DNA of 64,000 nt from an uncultured Bacteroidales bacterium (lineage in GTDB: Bacteria; Bacteroidota; Bacteroidia; Bacteroidales; Porphyromonadaceae): assembly GCA_947290775.1 (NCBI GenBank), contig CAMYPM010000003.1, positions 62,001 to 126,000 on the forward strand. Reading direction: 5' to 3'. Each line of letters opens with the position of its first letter. Position 1 is the stretch's first letter. The notes beneath the pieces are model-generated. The model did no database searches. It was not told where the DNA came from and was given only the letters and a program-made list of their open reading frames with translations. Both the position numbers and the translations under genes were made by a program. Shown piece after piece: positions 8,663 through 17,717 of this stretch.

Positions 8663-9193
8663 ATGGAATATTATTACAATCAAGGAGGGCAACCTGTAGG
8701 ACCCGTAGACTTAGATGCTCTTCGGAGCGTTGGCTTGACTCCGAATACCCTTGTATGGCATGAGGGAATGACAGATTGGCAGCAAGCATGTGAATTGCCT
8801 GAATTGGCAGATCTCTTTCCTCAAGCTCCCGTTAATCCTATTCAGTCTAATTTCCCTCCGACTCCTCAGCAACCTCCTATGCCACAAGCGCAGATGACTC
8901 CTTCTAATGAGCCAATGCCTCCAACTTACTTGGTATGGGCCATCCTTACAACGATACTTTGCTTTTGGCCGTTAGGTATAGCTGCCATAATTAATGCGTC
9001 AGGGGTTAGTTCCGCTTTTTCAAGAGGGGATATAGAGACCGCTAAACGTAGAAGTAAAAATGCAAAGCTCTTCTCTATATGGACTGCTGTGATAGGTTTT
9101 GTGCTTGCAGTAGTACTCTTTATCGTATGGTACACTGTGATAGTAAACTTAGGGGGAAACAATATTGACTTAGAGGAATTGTACGACCTTTAA
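8663..9193 (+). CDS. GYF_2-CD225 membrane protein, copy 2
   Basis: A 176-residue paralogue of the preceding gene with the same order: GYF_2 domain (residues 1-53; GGQPVGPVDLDAL, TLVWHEG), a Pro/Gln/Met-rich linker, then a CD225-type pair of membrane segments around ~91-113 and ~140-163 with the loop FSRGDIETAKRRSKNAK. The two copies match in layout and in key residues but have diverged in the linker, which suggests an old tandem duplication. The 36-nt gap suggests cotranscription. Confidence 0.85.
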   Translation: MEYYYNQGGQPVGPVDLDALRSVGLTPNTLVWHEGMTDWQQACELPELADLFPQAPVNPIQSNFPPTPQQPPMPQAQMTPSNEPMPPTYLVWAILTTILCFWPLGIAAIINASGVSSAFSRGDIETAKRRSKNAKLFSIWTAVIGFVLAVVLFIVWYTVIVNLGGNNIDLEELYDL

Positions 9194-9247
9194 TGATAAC
9201 TGAATCACCTTTCTAATGGGTTTCTAAGCTCATTCCTTTCCCGAAAA

Positions 9248-9628
9248 ATGCTTACTAGTAGGTCGATTAGGAGAGTCCTTTGCAGTGCTTTTGTGGTCTT
9301 ATTATTGGGTTCTGCACTATCGGCACAACGCATCGTATTAGGGCACATTGACGCTAGACGATACATGAAAGGTGATGGGGTAGCGGTATTGCTTAATAAA
9401 CTGCCTGCTACTGATATGGAGTTTCTTTCCCTATATGCACAGATGGGAACTCGGACTGAAGGGATGCCATCGCTACTTATGGCATCCCTCTCTATATATC
9501 CAGCAGAGCCATCTCAGAGTCTGAAAGCTCTTGCTAACGCCAACGTATTGGAAGGTGCTTGTCCTTCTTTGCGTATTATACGTGGAGATGATCACTATTA
9601 CCGTATTCTGCACTTTTCTAATGCGTAA
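9248..9628 (+). CDS. Small secreted protein of unknown function
   Basis: I do not recognise a family. The 126-residue product starts with a clear signal peptide (basic N-terminus, hydrophobic core, cleavage after ALSA near residue 26), so it is exported to the periplasm or beyond. The mature part (~100 residues) has no lipobox, one cysteine and no T9SS tail. It lies 54 nt after the second GYF_2 gene and 48 nt before the 5'-nucleotidase, same strand, so it may share their transcript. The start is the first ATG before the signal peptide. Confidence 0.7.
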   Translation: MLTSRSIRRVLCSAFVVLLLGSALSAQRIVLGHIDARRYMKGDGVAVLLNKLPATDMEFLSLYAQMGTRTEGMPSLLMASLSIYPAEPSQSLKALANANVLEGACPSLRIIRGDDHYYRILHFSNA

Positions 9629-9676
9629 ATTCTCTCCTATATATTCCTCAACTTATCTCAGAGTATAGAAACAAAT

Positions 9677-11143
9677 ATGAAATCAAGGCTAATACTTCCA
9701 TTCTTTATCTCGCTTTCTCTCTTCACTCTTTCACAAGTTGCTACTGCACAGAGTGTGAGGAAGCAGACACAAGTTGCTATCGTGTCAGTGAATGATGTTC
9801 ATGCAGAGATGCAACGTTTTCCCCGCTTTGCCTACATAGTAGACAGCTTGCGAACTATTTATCCGGATTTATTGCTATTCAGTGCAGGGGATTTACAGAG
9901 TGGAAATCCGATTAATGATCAATATAAGCCCAAAGGGTATCCTATTATTGCTCTAATGAATGCATTGGGCTTCAACCTTTCTGCGGTAGGTAATCATGAA
10001 TTTGATGTAGGGCCTGAGCGATTTGCAGAGATTACTAAAGAGGCTACGTTCCCTTTTCTGAGCGCAAATATCTTCCCCTCAAAGGAGTGGAAAGGTCATA
10101 TAAAGCCTTATACAATACTAACCCTCTCTAATGGAATCAAGGTTGCCGTATTTGGAGGAGTTGAAATTGGTAGTGGAGGAATACCCTCTACTCATCCTGC
10201 TCGCGTAAAAGACTTCTCATTTCGTCCTATGCGAGAAATGGTAGAGCAATTTAGACCGCTTAAAGATTCTGCTAACTTGGTAGTGATGCTTACGCACCTA
10301 GGAGTGGAAGAGGATAAGTATATAGCTTCCCTAAACCCTTGGATTGACTTGATCGTTGGAGGGCATTCGCATACCTATATAAACGGCAAACTAGAAGTTA
10401 ATGGAGTGGCTATCACTCAATCTCAGAATAAGCTCAAGCACTGTGCACTTACTTTGGTGACTTTGGATGAAAGTGGAAAGCCAATTGATATAAAAATTCA
10501 CTCTTTTGAGATTGATCAAGCACAAGGACAGGAGAGTGCTATTTATCGCTTGGCAGTAGATCTTTTTGGGAATAATCCTATCTTTCAAGAAAAGCTTTCA
10601 CAGGCAGAAGACCATTTTACTAATCCAACGGAATTGGGCTATCTAATGTGCGATGCTATGCGTGAAGAAGCAGAGGCGGATTTTGCATTTCATAATCACG
10701 GAGGAGTGCGTTCGTCTAATCTATTAAAGGGTCCTATATCAGTATTGGATGTGTATACGATGGATCCTTTCGGTAATGAACTTATGAAAGTAGAGCTAAG
10801 TGTAGAGGAAATTAAATCTTTCCTGCGCTATTGTTGGATCCGCGAAGGAGAAAAACCTATGCTTTGCTCCGGTGTGAAAATAGCTTATACCATCTCTAAA
10901 GATAGAAAGCTAACCTCTATTGAGCTATACACTCCTGATGGTAAGCTTCTTGATAACAATAGACGTTACAAGGTCGCTTATAACTCTTATATTGATGCTT
11001 CCTATCCCTTTGATCATGTCCAGCCGGCATCTTCAGTAGGGTGTACTTCAGCAGACGCATTAATACATTATTTGCGGCGTCAGAAAAGCGTTCCCTCTTA
11101 TAGAGGACAGCTACGTTATAGGGTATCTATGGAAATGGAGTAG
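9677..11143 (+). CDS. Secreted 5'-nucleotidase / metallophosphoesterase
   Basis: A 488-residue UshA-like enzyme. A signal peptide (~1-24, ending VATAQ) precedes a calcineurin-type metallophosphoesterase domain at ~30-265 with metal-site motifs ND-x-H, SAGD, GNHEFD, THLG and GGHSHT. A C-terminal 5'-nucleotidase domain spans ~300-480 (NHGGVRSS). The product likely dephosphorylates nucleotides in the periplasm for nucleoside salvage. Both domains are in one chain; some relatives split them over two genes. No GPI-like or T9SS anchor is seen. Exact substrate is not decidable. Confidence 0.9.
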   Translation: MKSRLILPFFISLSLFTLSQVATAQSVRKQTQVAIVSVNDVHAEMQRFPRFAYIVDSLRTIYPDLLLFSAGDLQSGNPINDQYKPKGYPIIALMNALGFNLSAVGNHEFDVGPERFAEITKEATFPFLSANIFPSKEWKGHIKPYTILTLSNGIKVAVFGGVEIGSGGIPSTHPARVKDFSFRPMREMVEQFRPLKDSANLVVMLTHLGVEEDKYIASLNPWIDLIVGGHSHTYINGKLEVNGVAITQSQNKLKHCALTLVTLDESGKPIDIKIHSFEIDQAQGQESAIYRLAVDLFGNNPIFQEKLSQAEDHFTNPTELGYLMCDAMREEAEADFAFHNHGGVRSSNLLKGPISVLDVYTMDPFGNELMKVELSVEEIKSFLRYCWIREGEKPMLCSGVKIAYTISKDRKLTSIELYTPDGKLLDNNRRYKVAYNSYIDASYPFDHVQPASSVGCTSADALIHYLRRQKSVPSYRGQLRYRVSMEME

Positions 11144-11168
11144 ATGCAGCGTAATGGTTGGGAACGAC

Positions 11169-11176
11169 TATCTTTG
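11169..11176 (+). promoter_or_regulatory. -7 box for the 7TM-HD gene
   Basis: TATCTTTG fits TAnnTTTG, 26 nt before the ATG at 11203. No clear -33 TTTG at the usual distance. Confidence 0.55.
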
Positions 11177-11202
11177 CATCATAATGAGAACTATTTAAAT
11201 CA

Positions 11203-13332
11203 ATGGCAGACTCAATCAATAGAAAAAATAGGATAAAACTTAAAAGGCGAATAAGTCCAAAGTATCAATCTTTTATCCTATTCCTATTAGGAGCGGTCGT
11301 GATTCTTTTCTTTGCGCCACGAGAACATAAGTTTATGTATACCTTCGTGGAGGGCAAGCCTTGGCAGTATGAACTGCTAACTGCTCCCTATAGCTTCCCC
11401 ATCTATAAGCCAACTGAGCAACTTGAGATGGAGCAGGATAGCGTGCGTAATTCAATTAGTCCTTATTATACACTTGATGCACAGATCGCTGAAGAAATGC
11501 TTGAAAAGTGGGAAACTGACTATCAAAGCATTTGGCATACTACGGTAGATGAGAGCTATTATCAGTATGTAAAGCATGAGCTGACTGCACTTTACGAAAG
11601 AGGGGTTATAACGGATGAAGAATTAACCAAGATAAGAGATGAAAATACTCTTCGTGAGGTTAATTTAATGGTAGGAAATACCGTTCAAGAAGGGCATCCA
11701 ATAGGATTGTTTTACAATATCAAAGAAGCTTATCTCGCTATTACTAAGGAGGATGTACCCGATAATTTAGATCCTGCTAATATTGCTGCTCTGAACGTAG
11801 CCAACTACTTAAAACCGAATGTGATACCCAATGAGGTAATGCAGGCTCGCGTGCTTCAAGAGGAGATACGAAATATTCCAAACTCAACCGGTGTAGTACA
11901 AGCCGGCCAACGTATTGTAGATAAGGGAGAGATTGTAGATGCTTATACCTACAACGTACTTAACTCTTTCAAGAAGGTGTATGAGTCACGAACAGGAGCC
12001 GATACGGTTCAGATTGGACGTTTCGTGGGTACGTTCATTATTGTTGCGTTGTTGTTAGTATCCATTTGGCTTTTTATCCTCTCCTTTGTGCCTGTCTTAT
12101 TGGTAAGGCTCAAGAATACTCTTTTCATCGTTTTGGGGCTTGTCCTCTTTGTGGTGCTTACCGAGCTGGCCGTATCGCTATCCCTCTTTAGTGTGTACGT
12201 GATCCCTTACGTGATCTTTATTATCCTGCTACGTACCTTTTTACATTCTCGTACTGCTTTCTTTATACACGTTGTAACGGTACTTACCTCTGCTTTATTT
12301 GTCCCATTTCCATTGGATTTTATTTTGCTACAAGTGACTGCCGGAATGGCTTCTTTGTTTAGCTTGAAGAGCCTTACCTCCAGAGCACAGCTTATTAAAG
12401 CAACTTTTCTTGTATTCATTTCTTATGTAGTTGTTTCGTTAGCTATCTCCATTATGCAGAATGGAGAATTTGAGGCAGGCGACTGGGAAAACCTGCTTTA
12501 TTTCGGAATAAACCTCATATTCTTGATGTTTACCTATACACTTGTATACCCTGTAGAAAAGCTCTTTGGCTACGTTTCGAATATTAGTTTGGTTGAGATG
12601 AGCGATGTCAACACACCACTTCTTAGACAGCTCTCCGAACGGGCACCCGGCACATTCCAGCACTCTATGCAAGTGTCTATTTTAGCCACGGAGGCAGCGC
12701 AGCGTATAGGAGCGGATGTGCAACTGACTCGTACCGGAGCCTTATACCATGATATTGGCAAAATGCTCAATCCTTCTTTCTTTACTGAGAATCAAGGTGG
12801 TACTAATCCTCATGATGACTTAGACTATAAAGAGAGTGCCGCTATCATTATTGCACATGTGACAGATGGTGAGAAAATGGCAGAAAAGAACAATCTCCCC
12901 AAAGCCATTAAGGACTTTATACTCACCCACCATGGTTGTGGAGTTGCTAAGTATTTCTATACGAGATACTACAATGAGCATCCGGAGGAGACCCCTGATC
13001 CTAAGCCCTTCTCTTATCCCGGTCCAAATCCCTTTACTAAAGAGACCGGTATCCTTATGCTTGCCGATGCTTGTGAAGCAGCAAGTCGTAGTTTAGGTGA
13101 CTACAACGAAGATACTATAACAGAGCTTGTCAATCGTATAGTTGACGGTATTATTGAGTCTCGCTTACTTGATGAAACTCCTCTTTCCTTCAAAGATATC
13201 ACACAGATTAAGCAGGTCTTCATTGAAAAGCTACAGACTATATACCACGCACGTATTGCCTATCCCAAGATGAATTACCAAGAAGGGGAAGCGGTGCGGT
13301 CTGCTGTAGAAGAGAACTCTGAGAATGAATAA
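11203..13332 (+). CDS. 7TM-HD membrane phosphodiesterase, PgpH-like
   Basis: A 709-residue protein with the 7TMR-HD layout: one N-terminal membrane segment (~25-42), a large external domain (~45-270, 7TMR-HDED), about seven membrane helices (~272-460), and a cytoplasmic HD phosphohydrolase domain (~480-690). HD-domain metal motifs are visible: H in TFQHSMQ, HD in LYHDIGKM, and two further sites (IIAHV, LTHHG). Related PgpH proteins hydrolyse cyclic di-AMP, so a role in c-di-AMP turnover and osmotic or wall homeostasis is likely. aroK follows after 18 nt, probably on the same transcript. Confidence 0.92.
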   Translation: MADSINRKNRIKLKRRISPKYQSFILFLLGAVVILFFAPREHKFMYTFVEGKPWQYELLTAPYSFPIYKPTEQLEMEQDSVRNSISPYYTLDAQIAEEMLEKWETDYQSIWHTTVDESYYQYVKHELTALYERGVITDEELTKIRDENTLREVNLMVGNTVQEGHPIGLFYNIKEAYLAITKEDVPDNLDPANIAALNVANYLKPNVIPNEVMQARVLQEEIRNIPNSTGVVQAGQRIVDKGEIVDAYTYNVLNSFKKVYESRTGADTVQIGRFVGTFIIVALLLVSIWLFILSFVPVLLVRLKNTLFIVLGLVLFVVLTELAVSLSLFSVYVIPYVIFIILLRTFLHSRTAFFIHVVTVLTSALFVPFPLDFILLQVTAGMASLFSLKSLTSRAQLIKATFLVFISYVVVSLAISIMQNGEFEAGDWENLLYFGINLIFLMFTYTLVYPVEKLFGYVSNISLVEMSDVNTPLLRQLSERAPGTFQHSMQVSILATEAAQRIGADVQLTRTGALYHDIGKMLNPSFFTENQGGTNPHDDLDYKESAAIIIAHVTDGEKMAEKNNLPKAIKDFILTHHGCGVAKYFYTRYYNEHPEETPDPKPFSYPGPNPFTKETGILMLADACEAASRSLGDYNEDTITELVNRIVDGIIESRLLDETPLSFKDITQIKQVFIEKLQTIYHARIAYPKMNYQEGEAVRSAVEENSENE

Positions 13333-13350
13333 ATTATCGATTACTGTGTA

Positions 13351-13902
13351 ATGGTTAGCGGCATACCAATTTATTTTGTAGGCTTTATGGGATCGGGTAA
13401 AAGTACCGTCGGTCGGAAAGTAGCTGCAGGACTTGGCTACAACTTTATAGATACGGATCTGTATATAGTTAATCGTTTTAGAAAGAGTGTAGACGAAATA
13501 TTTCTTCACGAAGGTGAAGCAACCTTCCGAAAGCGTGAGTTTGCCATTATGGAGGAAATAGCGGGTATGCCCCAGACAGTAATTGCGACCGGAGGAGGAT
13601 TGCCCTGCTACAATAATCTTATGGAAGTGCTCAATGAAACCGGATATACTGTCTATCTACAGCGCACACCTGAGGAGCTAGCGGTTCGTTTAGAGAAATG
13701 TAAGCGAACCCGCCCTGCTATTAAGGCATTGTCAAGTGATGAAATATTTCCCTTTGTTCAACAAGAGTTAGCCAAGCGAGAGAGTGTTTATAGTCAAGCC
13801 CAGCTGTCACTCCCCATATTGAAGATTATTCCGGACGATGATGAGGATAAGTTAGTATCCTTCATATTGCATCATCTCGATAGTATTGGCGAGATTCTCT
13901 AA
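13351..13902 (+). CDS. aroK: Shikimate kinase
   Basis: A 183-residue enzyme phosphorylating shikimate at the 3-OH with ATP, a step of chorismate synthesis. P-loop GFMGSGKST at residues 11-19; substrate-binding Asp in IDTDLYI; FRKREF around residue 60; GGG near 79-81; adenine-lid Arg in CKRTRPA. The ATG at 13351 fits the family N-terminus. It lies 18 nt after the 7TM-HD gene and is followed by a terminator. AroA, which acts next in the pathway, is encoded at 31622-32920. Confidence 0.95.
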   Translation: MVSGIPIYFVGFMGSGKSTVGRKVAAGLGYNFIDTDLYIVNRFRKSVDEIFLHEGEATFRKREFAIMEEIAGMPQTVIATGGGLPCYNNLMEVLNETGYTVYLQRTPEELAVRLEKCKRTRPAIKALSSDEIFPFVQQELAKRESVYSQAQLSLPILKIIPDDDEDKLVSFILHHLDSIGEIL

Positions 13903-13928
13903 CCATTCTATCTTAATATAAGTTCATT

Positions 13929-13959
13929 AAAGGTATCTTGATTTGGAGATGCCTTTTTT
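13929..13959 (+). terminator. Terminator after aroK
   Basis: Stem GGTATCT (13932-13938) with AGATGCC (13947-13953), one G-T pair, followed by six T's. Confidence 0.8.
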
Positions 13960-14039
13960 CTTTCAGCTCATAATTCTTGTGTCTTGCTTTCAAATCTAGA
14001 GGCGTAAGAGATACTACGATTAGGAGTTTACTGCCATAG

Positions 14040-14077
14040 AAAAAGGTAGGCTAATCGATATACTCAATCAGCCTACC
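14040..14077 (-). terminator. Intrinsic terminator of the candidate small RNA
   Basis: On the minus strand GGTAGGCT, 17 nt, AGCCTACC, then TTTTT. There is no coding gene on this strand upstream of it for 2.4 kb. Confidence 0.75.
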
Positions 14078-14128
14078 AAGGGCTTTACATCAACGGCGGG
14101 TGAACCAATACCATCTTCTGCCCTCACC
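14040..14128 (-). ncRNA. Candidate small RNA, ~85 nt
   Basis: A complete minus-strand transcription unit without a gene. A promoter (TTTG 14159-14156, 17-nt spacer, TATCTTTG 14138-14131) predicts a start near 14124-14128. A strong intrinsic terminator closes it: stem 14045-14052 with 14070-14077, then five U's. The 5' part can fold: GGTGA (14128-14124) with UCACC (14103-14099), and GGGC (14123-14120) with GCCC (14083-14080). The two stems cross, so they are either alternatives or a pseudoknot. No start codon with a useful frame is present. It does not look like tmRNA, RNase P RNA, SRP RNA or a tRNA. It is divergent from hsp20. Identity unknown. Confidence 0.45.
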
Positions 14129-14130
14129 GG

Positions 14131-14159
14131 CAAAGATATGAAACATCTTTCACTCCAAA
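14131..14159 (-). promoter_or_regulatory. Promoter of the candidate small RNA
   Basis: Minus-strand TTTG and TATCTTTG separated by 17 nt, a near-consensus Bacteroidota promoter in an otherwise geneless 567-bp gap. Apart from the aroK terminator I see nothing else convincing in this gap. Confidence 0.5.
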
Positions 14160-14469
14160 GCGACCTGAGACAAAAAAGCAGACGAAGCTTGGAAAGCATT
14201 AGGCAATCCGATAAGTGCGCAGCAGCACGATGCGTACTGGAGTACACGGACGGCTAGTATGCAGCTTTACGCAGTGTGTGATAGGGATGGTAGAGTAGTG
14301 AAAAAGGTTTGTATACAGTATGAAGCAGCTTCTGCACCCTTATAATTCATTGTACCTGTTGGAGGTATGCTCTGCTTAAATTATACTACTATTTGACCGA
14401 AATGCTAATTTGGTATAGTTATTGCTTATAAGAAAGTGAAGTTGAAAAGTAAACATTAATAAGAAAGGA

Positions 14470-14973
14470 ATGATTATGAGTTTGATCAAAAGAAATAACG
14501 AAAGTGGTTTAAGTAATAGAAGTAATTACGATTGGTTTGGAGATGATTTTTTTGATTCCTTCTGGGGAGATAACTTTTTCCCTAAAGGGATGATGAAGAC
14601 GCACAACACACTCTTTCCTGCGATGAATGTTGTAGAGGGAGATAAAAACTACAAGGTGGAAATAGCTGTACCGGGTGCTAAGAAAGAGGATATAAAGATA
14701 GATCTTGATGAAAATAATGTCTTAGAGGTATCTTTTAGTGCTCAAAAGGAGAATGAACAAGAGAAAGAGTTTGAGAATGGAACAAATCGACCGGTAAAGT
14801 ATCTCTGTCGTGAATTCTCTCACCAGAGCTTTGTAAAGCGTATTGCATTACCTGAAGAGATAAAACGTGAGGATATTGCAGCTTCGTTTGACAATGGGGT
14901 ACTTGAAGTATTGATTCCAAAGAGGGAGCCGGAAGTGCAAAAGATAGAAAGTAGAAGTATAGAGATTAAGTAA
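14470..14973 (+). CDS. Small heat shock protein, Hsp20 family
   Basis: A 167-residue alpha-crystallin-type chaperone that holds unfolding proteins. The alpha-crystallin domain spans ~55-150 (start FPAMNVVEGDKNYKVEIAVPG; GVLEVLIPK near the end), followed by a short tail whose final IEIK resembles the I-x-I motif. The N-terminal arm is rich in Asn/Asp/Phe. A purine-rich stretch (AAGAAAGGA) lies just before the ATG at 14470; an ATG two codons later is also possible. I found no consensus -7 box. Probably monocistronic, with a terminator downstream. Confidence 0.93.
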   Translation: MIMSLIKRNNESGLSNRSNYDWFGDDFFDSFWGDNFFPKGMMKTHNTLFPAMNVVEGDKNYKVEIAVPGAKKEDIKIDLDENNVLEVSFSAQKENEQEKEFENGTNRPVKYLCREFSHQSFVKRIALPEEIKREDIAASFDNGVLEVLIPKREPEVQKIESRSIEIK

Positions 14974-15009
14974 GTAACTAAGCATTTAATAGCTTAGAGG
15001 CAAATAAAG

Positions 15010-15044
15010 GAGCTCTCGGGAACTTCCCCGAGGGCTCTTTTTTT
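15010..15044 (+). terminator. Terminator after hsp20
   Basis: GAGCTCTCGGG and CCCGAGGGCTC stem with a short loop, followed by seven T's. Confidence 0.85.
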
Positions 15045-15109
15045 GATACCCCGATAATGTATTTCTCTAATTCAGCTATTGCTGCTTTTTCCTTCAGTGT
15101 AAATTGCAA

Positions 15110-15197
15110 AAACCCTATAGGGTATTTATGGAAACCCTATAGGGTATTTGCAGAAACCCTATAGCCTTTTTGGGAAAAAGTATAAGTGTTTTGTGAG
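15110..15197. repeat. 22-bp-pitch array E, four units
   Basis: Units at 15110-15131, 15132-15153, 15154-15175 and 15176-15197. The first three begin AAACCCTATAG; units 1 and 2 contain the perfect 12-bp palindrome ACCCTATAGGGT. Unit 4 (AAAAGTATAAGTGTTT) is diverged but in register. The array lies in the 424-bp gap between hsp20 and the aldolase, ~150 bp before the aldolase -7 box. Confidence 0.75.
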
Positions 15198-15346
15198 AGA
15201 ACTATGATGAAAGAATGGAATTTTATCGTACTCTTTAACAAAACATAATAGGGCATCGTTTCCGTTGTAATGTGCAAAGCAGATAATAATGGGTGGGGTA
15301 TAATACCGAAAGTAAATGCCGGCTTTCTATTCTCGCATTAAAAGCG

Positions 15347-15354
15347 TATCTTTG
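15347..15354 (+). promoter_or_regulatory. -7 box for the aldolase gene
   Basis: TATCTTTG fits TAnnTTTG, 43 nt before the ATG. No clear -33 TTTG. Confidence 0.55.
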
Positions 15355-15397
15355 TGGTAGAAGGAAGTAACAAATTTCTAAACCTCGACAAATCGAC

Positions 15398-16279
15398 ATG
15401 AACAAAGAACAACTCGCGAAAATGAAGCAAGGAAAAGGCTTCATCGCTGCACTTGACCAAAGTGGAGGCTCAACGCCTAAGGCCCTTAGAACGTATGGTA
15501 TTGAGGCTGATCAATACAACGGAGATGAAGAAATGTTTAAGCTCGTTCACGAGATGAGAACGCGTATGATGACTTCTCCTGCATTCAAGGGAGATCGCAT
15601 CATTGGTGTAATCTTGTTTGAGCGTACCATGCGCGATAAAGTGGAAGGAATGCCAACGGCTGACTACGTGTGGGAAAAGAAAGGCATTGTTCCTTTCCTT
15701 AAGGTAGATAAAGGTCTACAAGAGGAAAAGAATGGTGTTCAGCTGATGAAGGACTTCCCCGGCTTGGAAGAACTTCTTGCCGATGGTGTCAAGTATCATG
15801 TATTTGGTACTAAGATGCGTAGCTTCATCAAGTCGGCTAATAAAGAAGGTATTAAAGCTATCGTAGATCAGCAATTTGAGTGGGCTGAGCGGATTCTGAA
15901 AGCAGGTCTTGTACCTATTATTGAGCCTGAAGTGGACATTCATGCAACTGATAAAAAGGAAGCAGAAGTAATCCTTAGAGATGAATTGAAGCGTCATCTT
16001 GACAAAGTGAGTGCCCCTGTAATCTTTAAGCTGAGCATACCTACAGAAGCAAATTTCTATGAAGAGTTGATCTCTCATCCCAATCTAATTCGCATGGTAG
16101 CTCTCTCAGGGGGGTATACCCGCGAAGATGCTAACAAGAAGTTAGCGGCTAATCATGGTATGATTGCTTCTTTCTCGCGTGCTCTGTGCGAGGGACTAAA
16201 GGCAAGCCAGACAGATGATGAGTTTAATAAGCTATTTGCTGATTCTATAGAGTCGGTGTATGAGGCTTCTATCAAGTAA
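15398..16279 (+). CDS. Fructose-bisphosphate aldolase, class I
   Basis: A 293-residue class I (Schiff-base) aldolase interconverting fructose 1,6-bisphosphate with dihydroxyacetone phosphate and glyceraldehyde 3-phosphate. N-terminal [24 protein letters not shown] near residue 75, the IIEPEVDI strand near 180, and a Schiff-base Lys likely in VIFKLSIP near residue 210. No metal-site His pattern of class II is present. Single gene with its own promoter and terminator, so glycolytic/gluconeogenic expression may be set independently. A 22-bp repeat array lies upstream. Confidence 0.95.
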   Translation: MNKEQLAKMKQGKGFIAALDQSGGSTPKALRTYGIEADQYNGDEEMFKLVHEMRTRMMTSPAFKGDRIIGVILFERTMRDKVEGMPTADYVWEKKGIVPFLKVDKGLQEEKNGVQLMKDFPGLEELLADGVKYHVFGTKMRSFIKSANKEGIKAIVDQQFEWAERILKAGLVPIIEPEVDIHATDKKEAEVILRDELKRHLDKVSAPVIFKLSIPTEANFYEELISHPNLIRMVALSGGYTREDANKKLAANHGMIASFSRALCEGLKASQTDDEFNKLFADSIESVYEASIK

Positions 16280-16305
16280 TAAAGCGATAAGCAAGTTTTA
16301 TAATG

Positions 16306-16340
16306 AAAGTGGAGTACTGACGCGGTACTCCACTTTTTTA
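16306..16340 (+). terminator. Terminator after the aldolase
   Basis: AGTGGAGTAC (16308-16317) pairs with GTACTCCACT (16325-16334), followed by a T run. It may also serve umuC on the other strand. Confidence 0.85.
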
Positions 16341-16438
16341 TTACGACCTAACAACGCAATAGGTCATATAAGTATAAATAAAATGGTGGAAGCGCTTGCC
16401 CGCACAAAACGGACCGGCTTACTTAGCCATTATGGACT

Positions 16439-17692
16439 TTATTTAACCGTTAGTATCTCATCCCAGCGTGTAGAGTAACGAGGCGATACGTTTTTATGGT
16501 TGGTAACTTTTTCCAAAGTATTAGTAATGGCAGATGCAGGCATAAGAGCGTTCTTACCGAATTGATTTCGTAGTGTATCAATCGTCTTTGAAAGTCTATT
16601 AGCCGCTTGCTCTACTTCGTGAGAAACAAAAAGATTGGTATTTGTACCTTCCGGTACCAAGTGGGTATATATAATACCGCATTGCTTATATGGAATTCTT
16701 TCTTTGAAAATAGAGGTCAAGGCAGAGCGGAGTAGGGGGGCAATGATGCTAAGCGAATTAGTGGGATTATCAAATTGAATTTCAATCATACGGGCCTCTC
16801 CTTTGTATCGTTCGTCAAATCGACTGGGAGAAATGAATAGGGAGCATCTTGTCGCAGATAGTCCCTGCTTCCGTAATTCTGTAGTACAGAGATCTGCAAA
16901 ATGTATAATCAGAGAGAGTAGCGGATCAAACTCTGTGAGGGGTATGGCTAACGAGCGAGAGTGTGATATAGAGGCACGGGGTCGCTCTCTTTTTAATGGA
17001 ATAACTCTCTGACCAAGAAGCTCTAAGCGGGTTTGTTCCCCTTGGATAGTCATATTCTTTAGCACCCACTCACTTCTCAGTTGCGTAAAATCGTAGGCAT
17101 TAAGAATTCCCTTAACCATAAGACGAGCTGTGTGACGCCGGCCAATTCCCCATACATCTCCTATGGGTACCTGCTGAAGAATTGCCTTGCATTCTGTCGC
17201 GTCAGTAAGTACCTTTACCCCTCCTAACTCAATGTGCTTTTTAGCTTCTTTAGAGGCTATTTTAGCAAGAGTTTTTGTGTGGGCAATTCCTATACTTACT
17301 GGAATGCCGATCCCTTTCAGAATACGTTTGCGTAGTGCACGAGCTTCTTCTTCTGCCTGGGGAAGCTGTGGCATCATCACGAAGCACTCATCAATAGAAT
17401 ATATCTCTTGCTCCGGAAAATGCTCTGCTATTAGCGTCATGATGCGAAGAGATAAATCACCGTAGAGTTCGTAATTCGAAGAGCGTACGATTACATTATG
17501 TGCTTTGATTATCGGAGACGCTTTAAATAGAGGTATTCCCATAGGAATCCCAAGTTGTTTAGCCTCTTCGGATCTGGCTATGACGCAGCCGTCATTATTA
17601 GACAATACAACAACGGGAAGGTTGTTCAATTCGGGATGAAAGACCCGTTCGCATGACACGAAGAAGTTATTGCAATCAATGAGCCCTATCAT
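16439..17692 (-). CDS. umuC: DNA polymerase V catalytic subunit UmuC
   Basis: A 417-residue Y-family translesion DNA polymerase, usual length for UmuC. N-terminal IGLIDCNNFFVSCERVF holds the first metal-binding Asp and the conserved CERVF; YSIDECF near residue 100 holds the second acidic pair; a DUF4113-type C-terminal region ends with the tail. It works with processed UmuD to copy damaged DNA. The start lies 25 nt after the umuD stop. I saw no LexA-type palindrome in front of umuDC, and the pair sits at the end of the secA-yicC-gmk run, so expression may not be SOS-driven. Confidence 0.96.
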   Translation of the reverse strand: MIGLIDCNNFFVSCERVFHPELNNLPVVVLSNNDGCVIARSEEAKQLGIPMGIPLFKASPIIKAHNVIVRSSNYELYGDLSLRIMTLIAEHFPEQEIYSIDECFVMMPQLPQAEEEARALRKRILKGIGIPVSIGIAHTKTLAKIASKEAKKHIELGGVKVLTDATECKAILQQVPIGDVWGIGRRHTARLMVKGILNAYDFTQLRSEWVLKNMTIQGEQTRLELLGQRVIPLKRERPRASISHSRSLAIPLTEFDPLLSLIIHFADLCTTELRKQGLSATRCSLFISPSRFDERYKGEARMIEIQFDNPTNSLSIIAPLLRSALTSIFKERIPYKQCGIIYTHLVPEGTNTNLFVSHEVEQAANRLSKTIDTLRNQFGKNALMPASAITNTLEKVTNHKNVSPRYSTRWDEILTVK

Positions 17693-17717
17693 AGAGTGCC
17701 GGTGCTCTTGCAGACAA

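Noticed and set aside
14139..14258. 39-codon plus-strand frame in the aroK-hsp20 gap
   Set aside because: No ribosome site, no promoter on that strand, and it overlaps the better-supported minus-strand small-RNA promoter.
13980..14460. tmRNA, RNase P RNA or SRP RNA in the aroK-hsp20 gap
   Set aside because: I looked for the conserved cores of these RNAs on both strands and did not find them.
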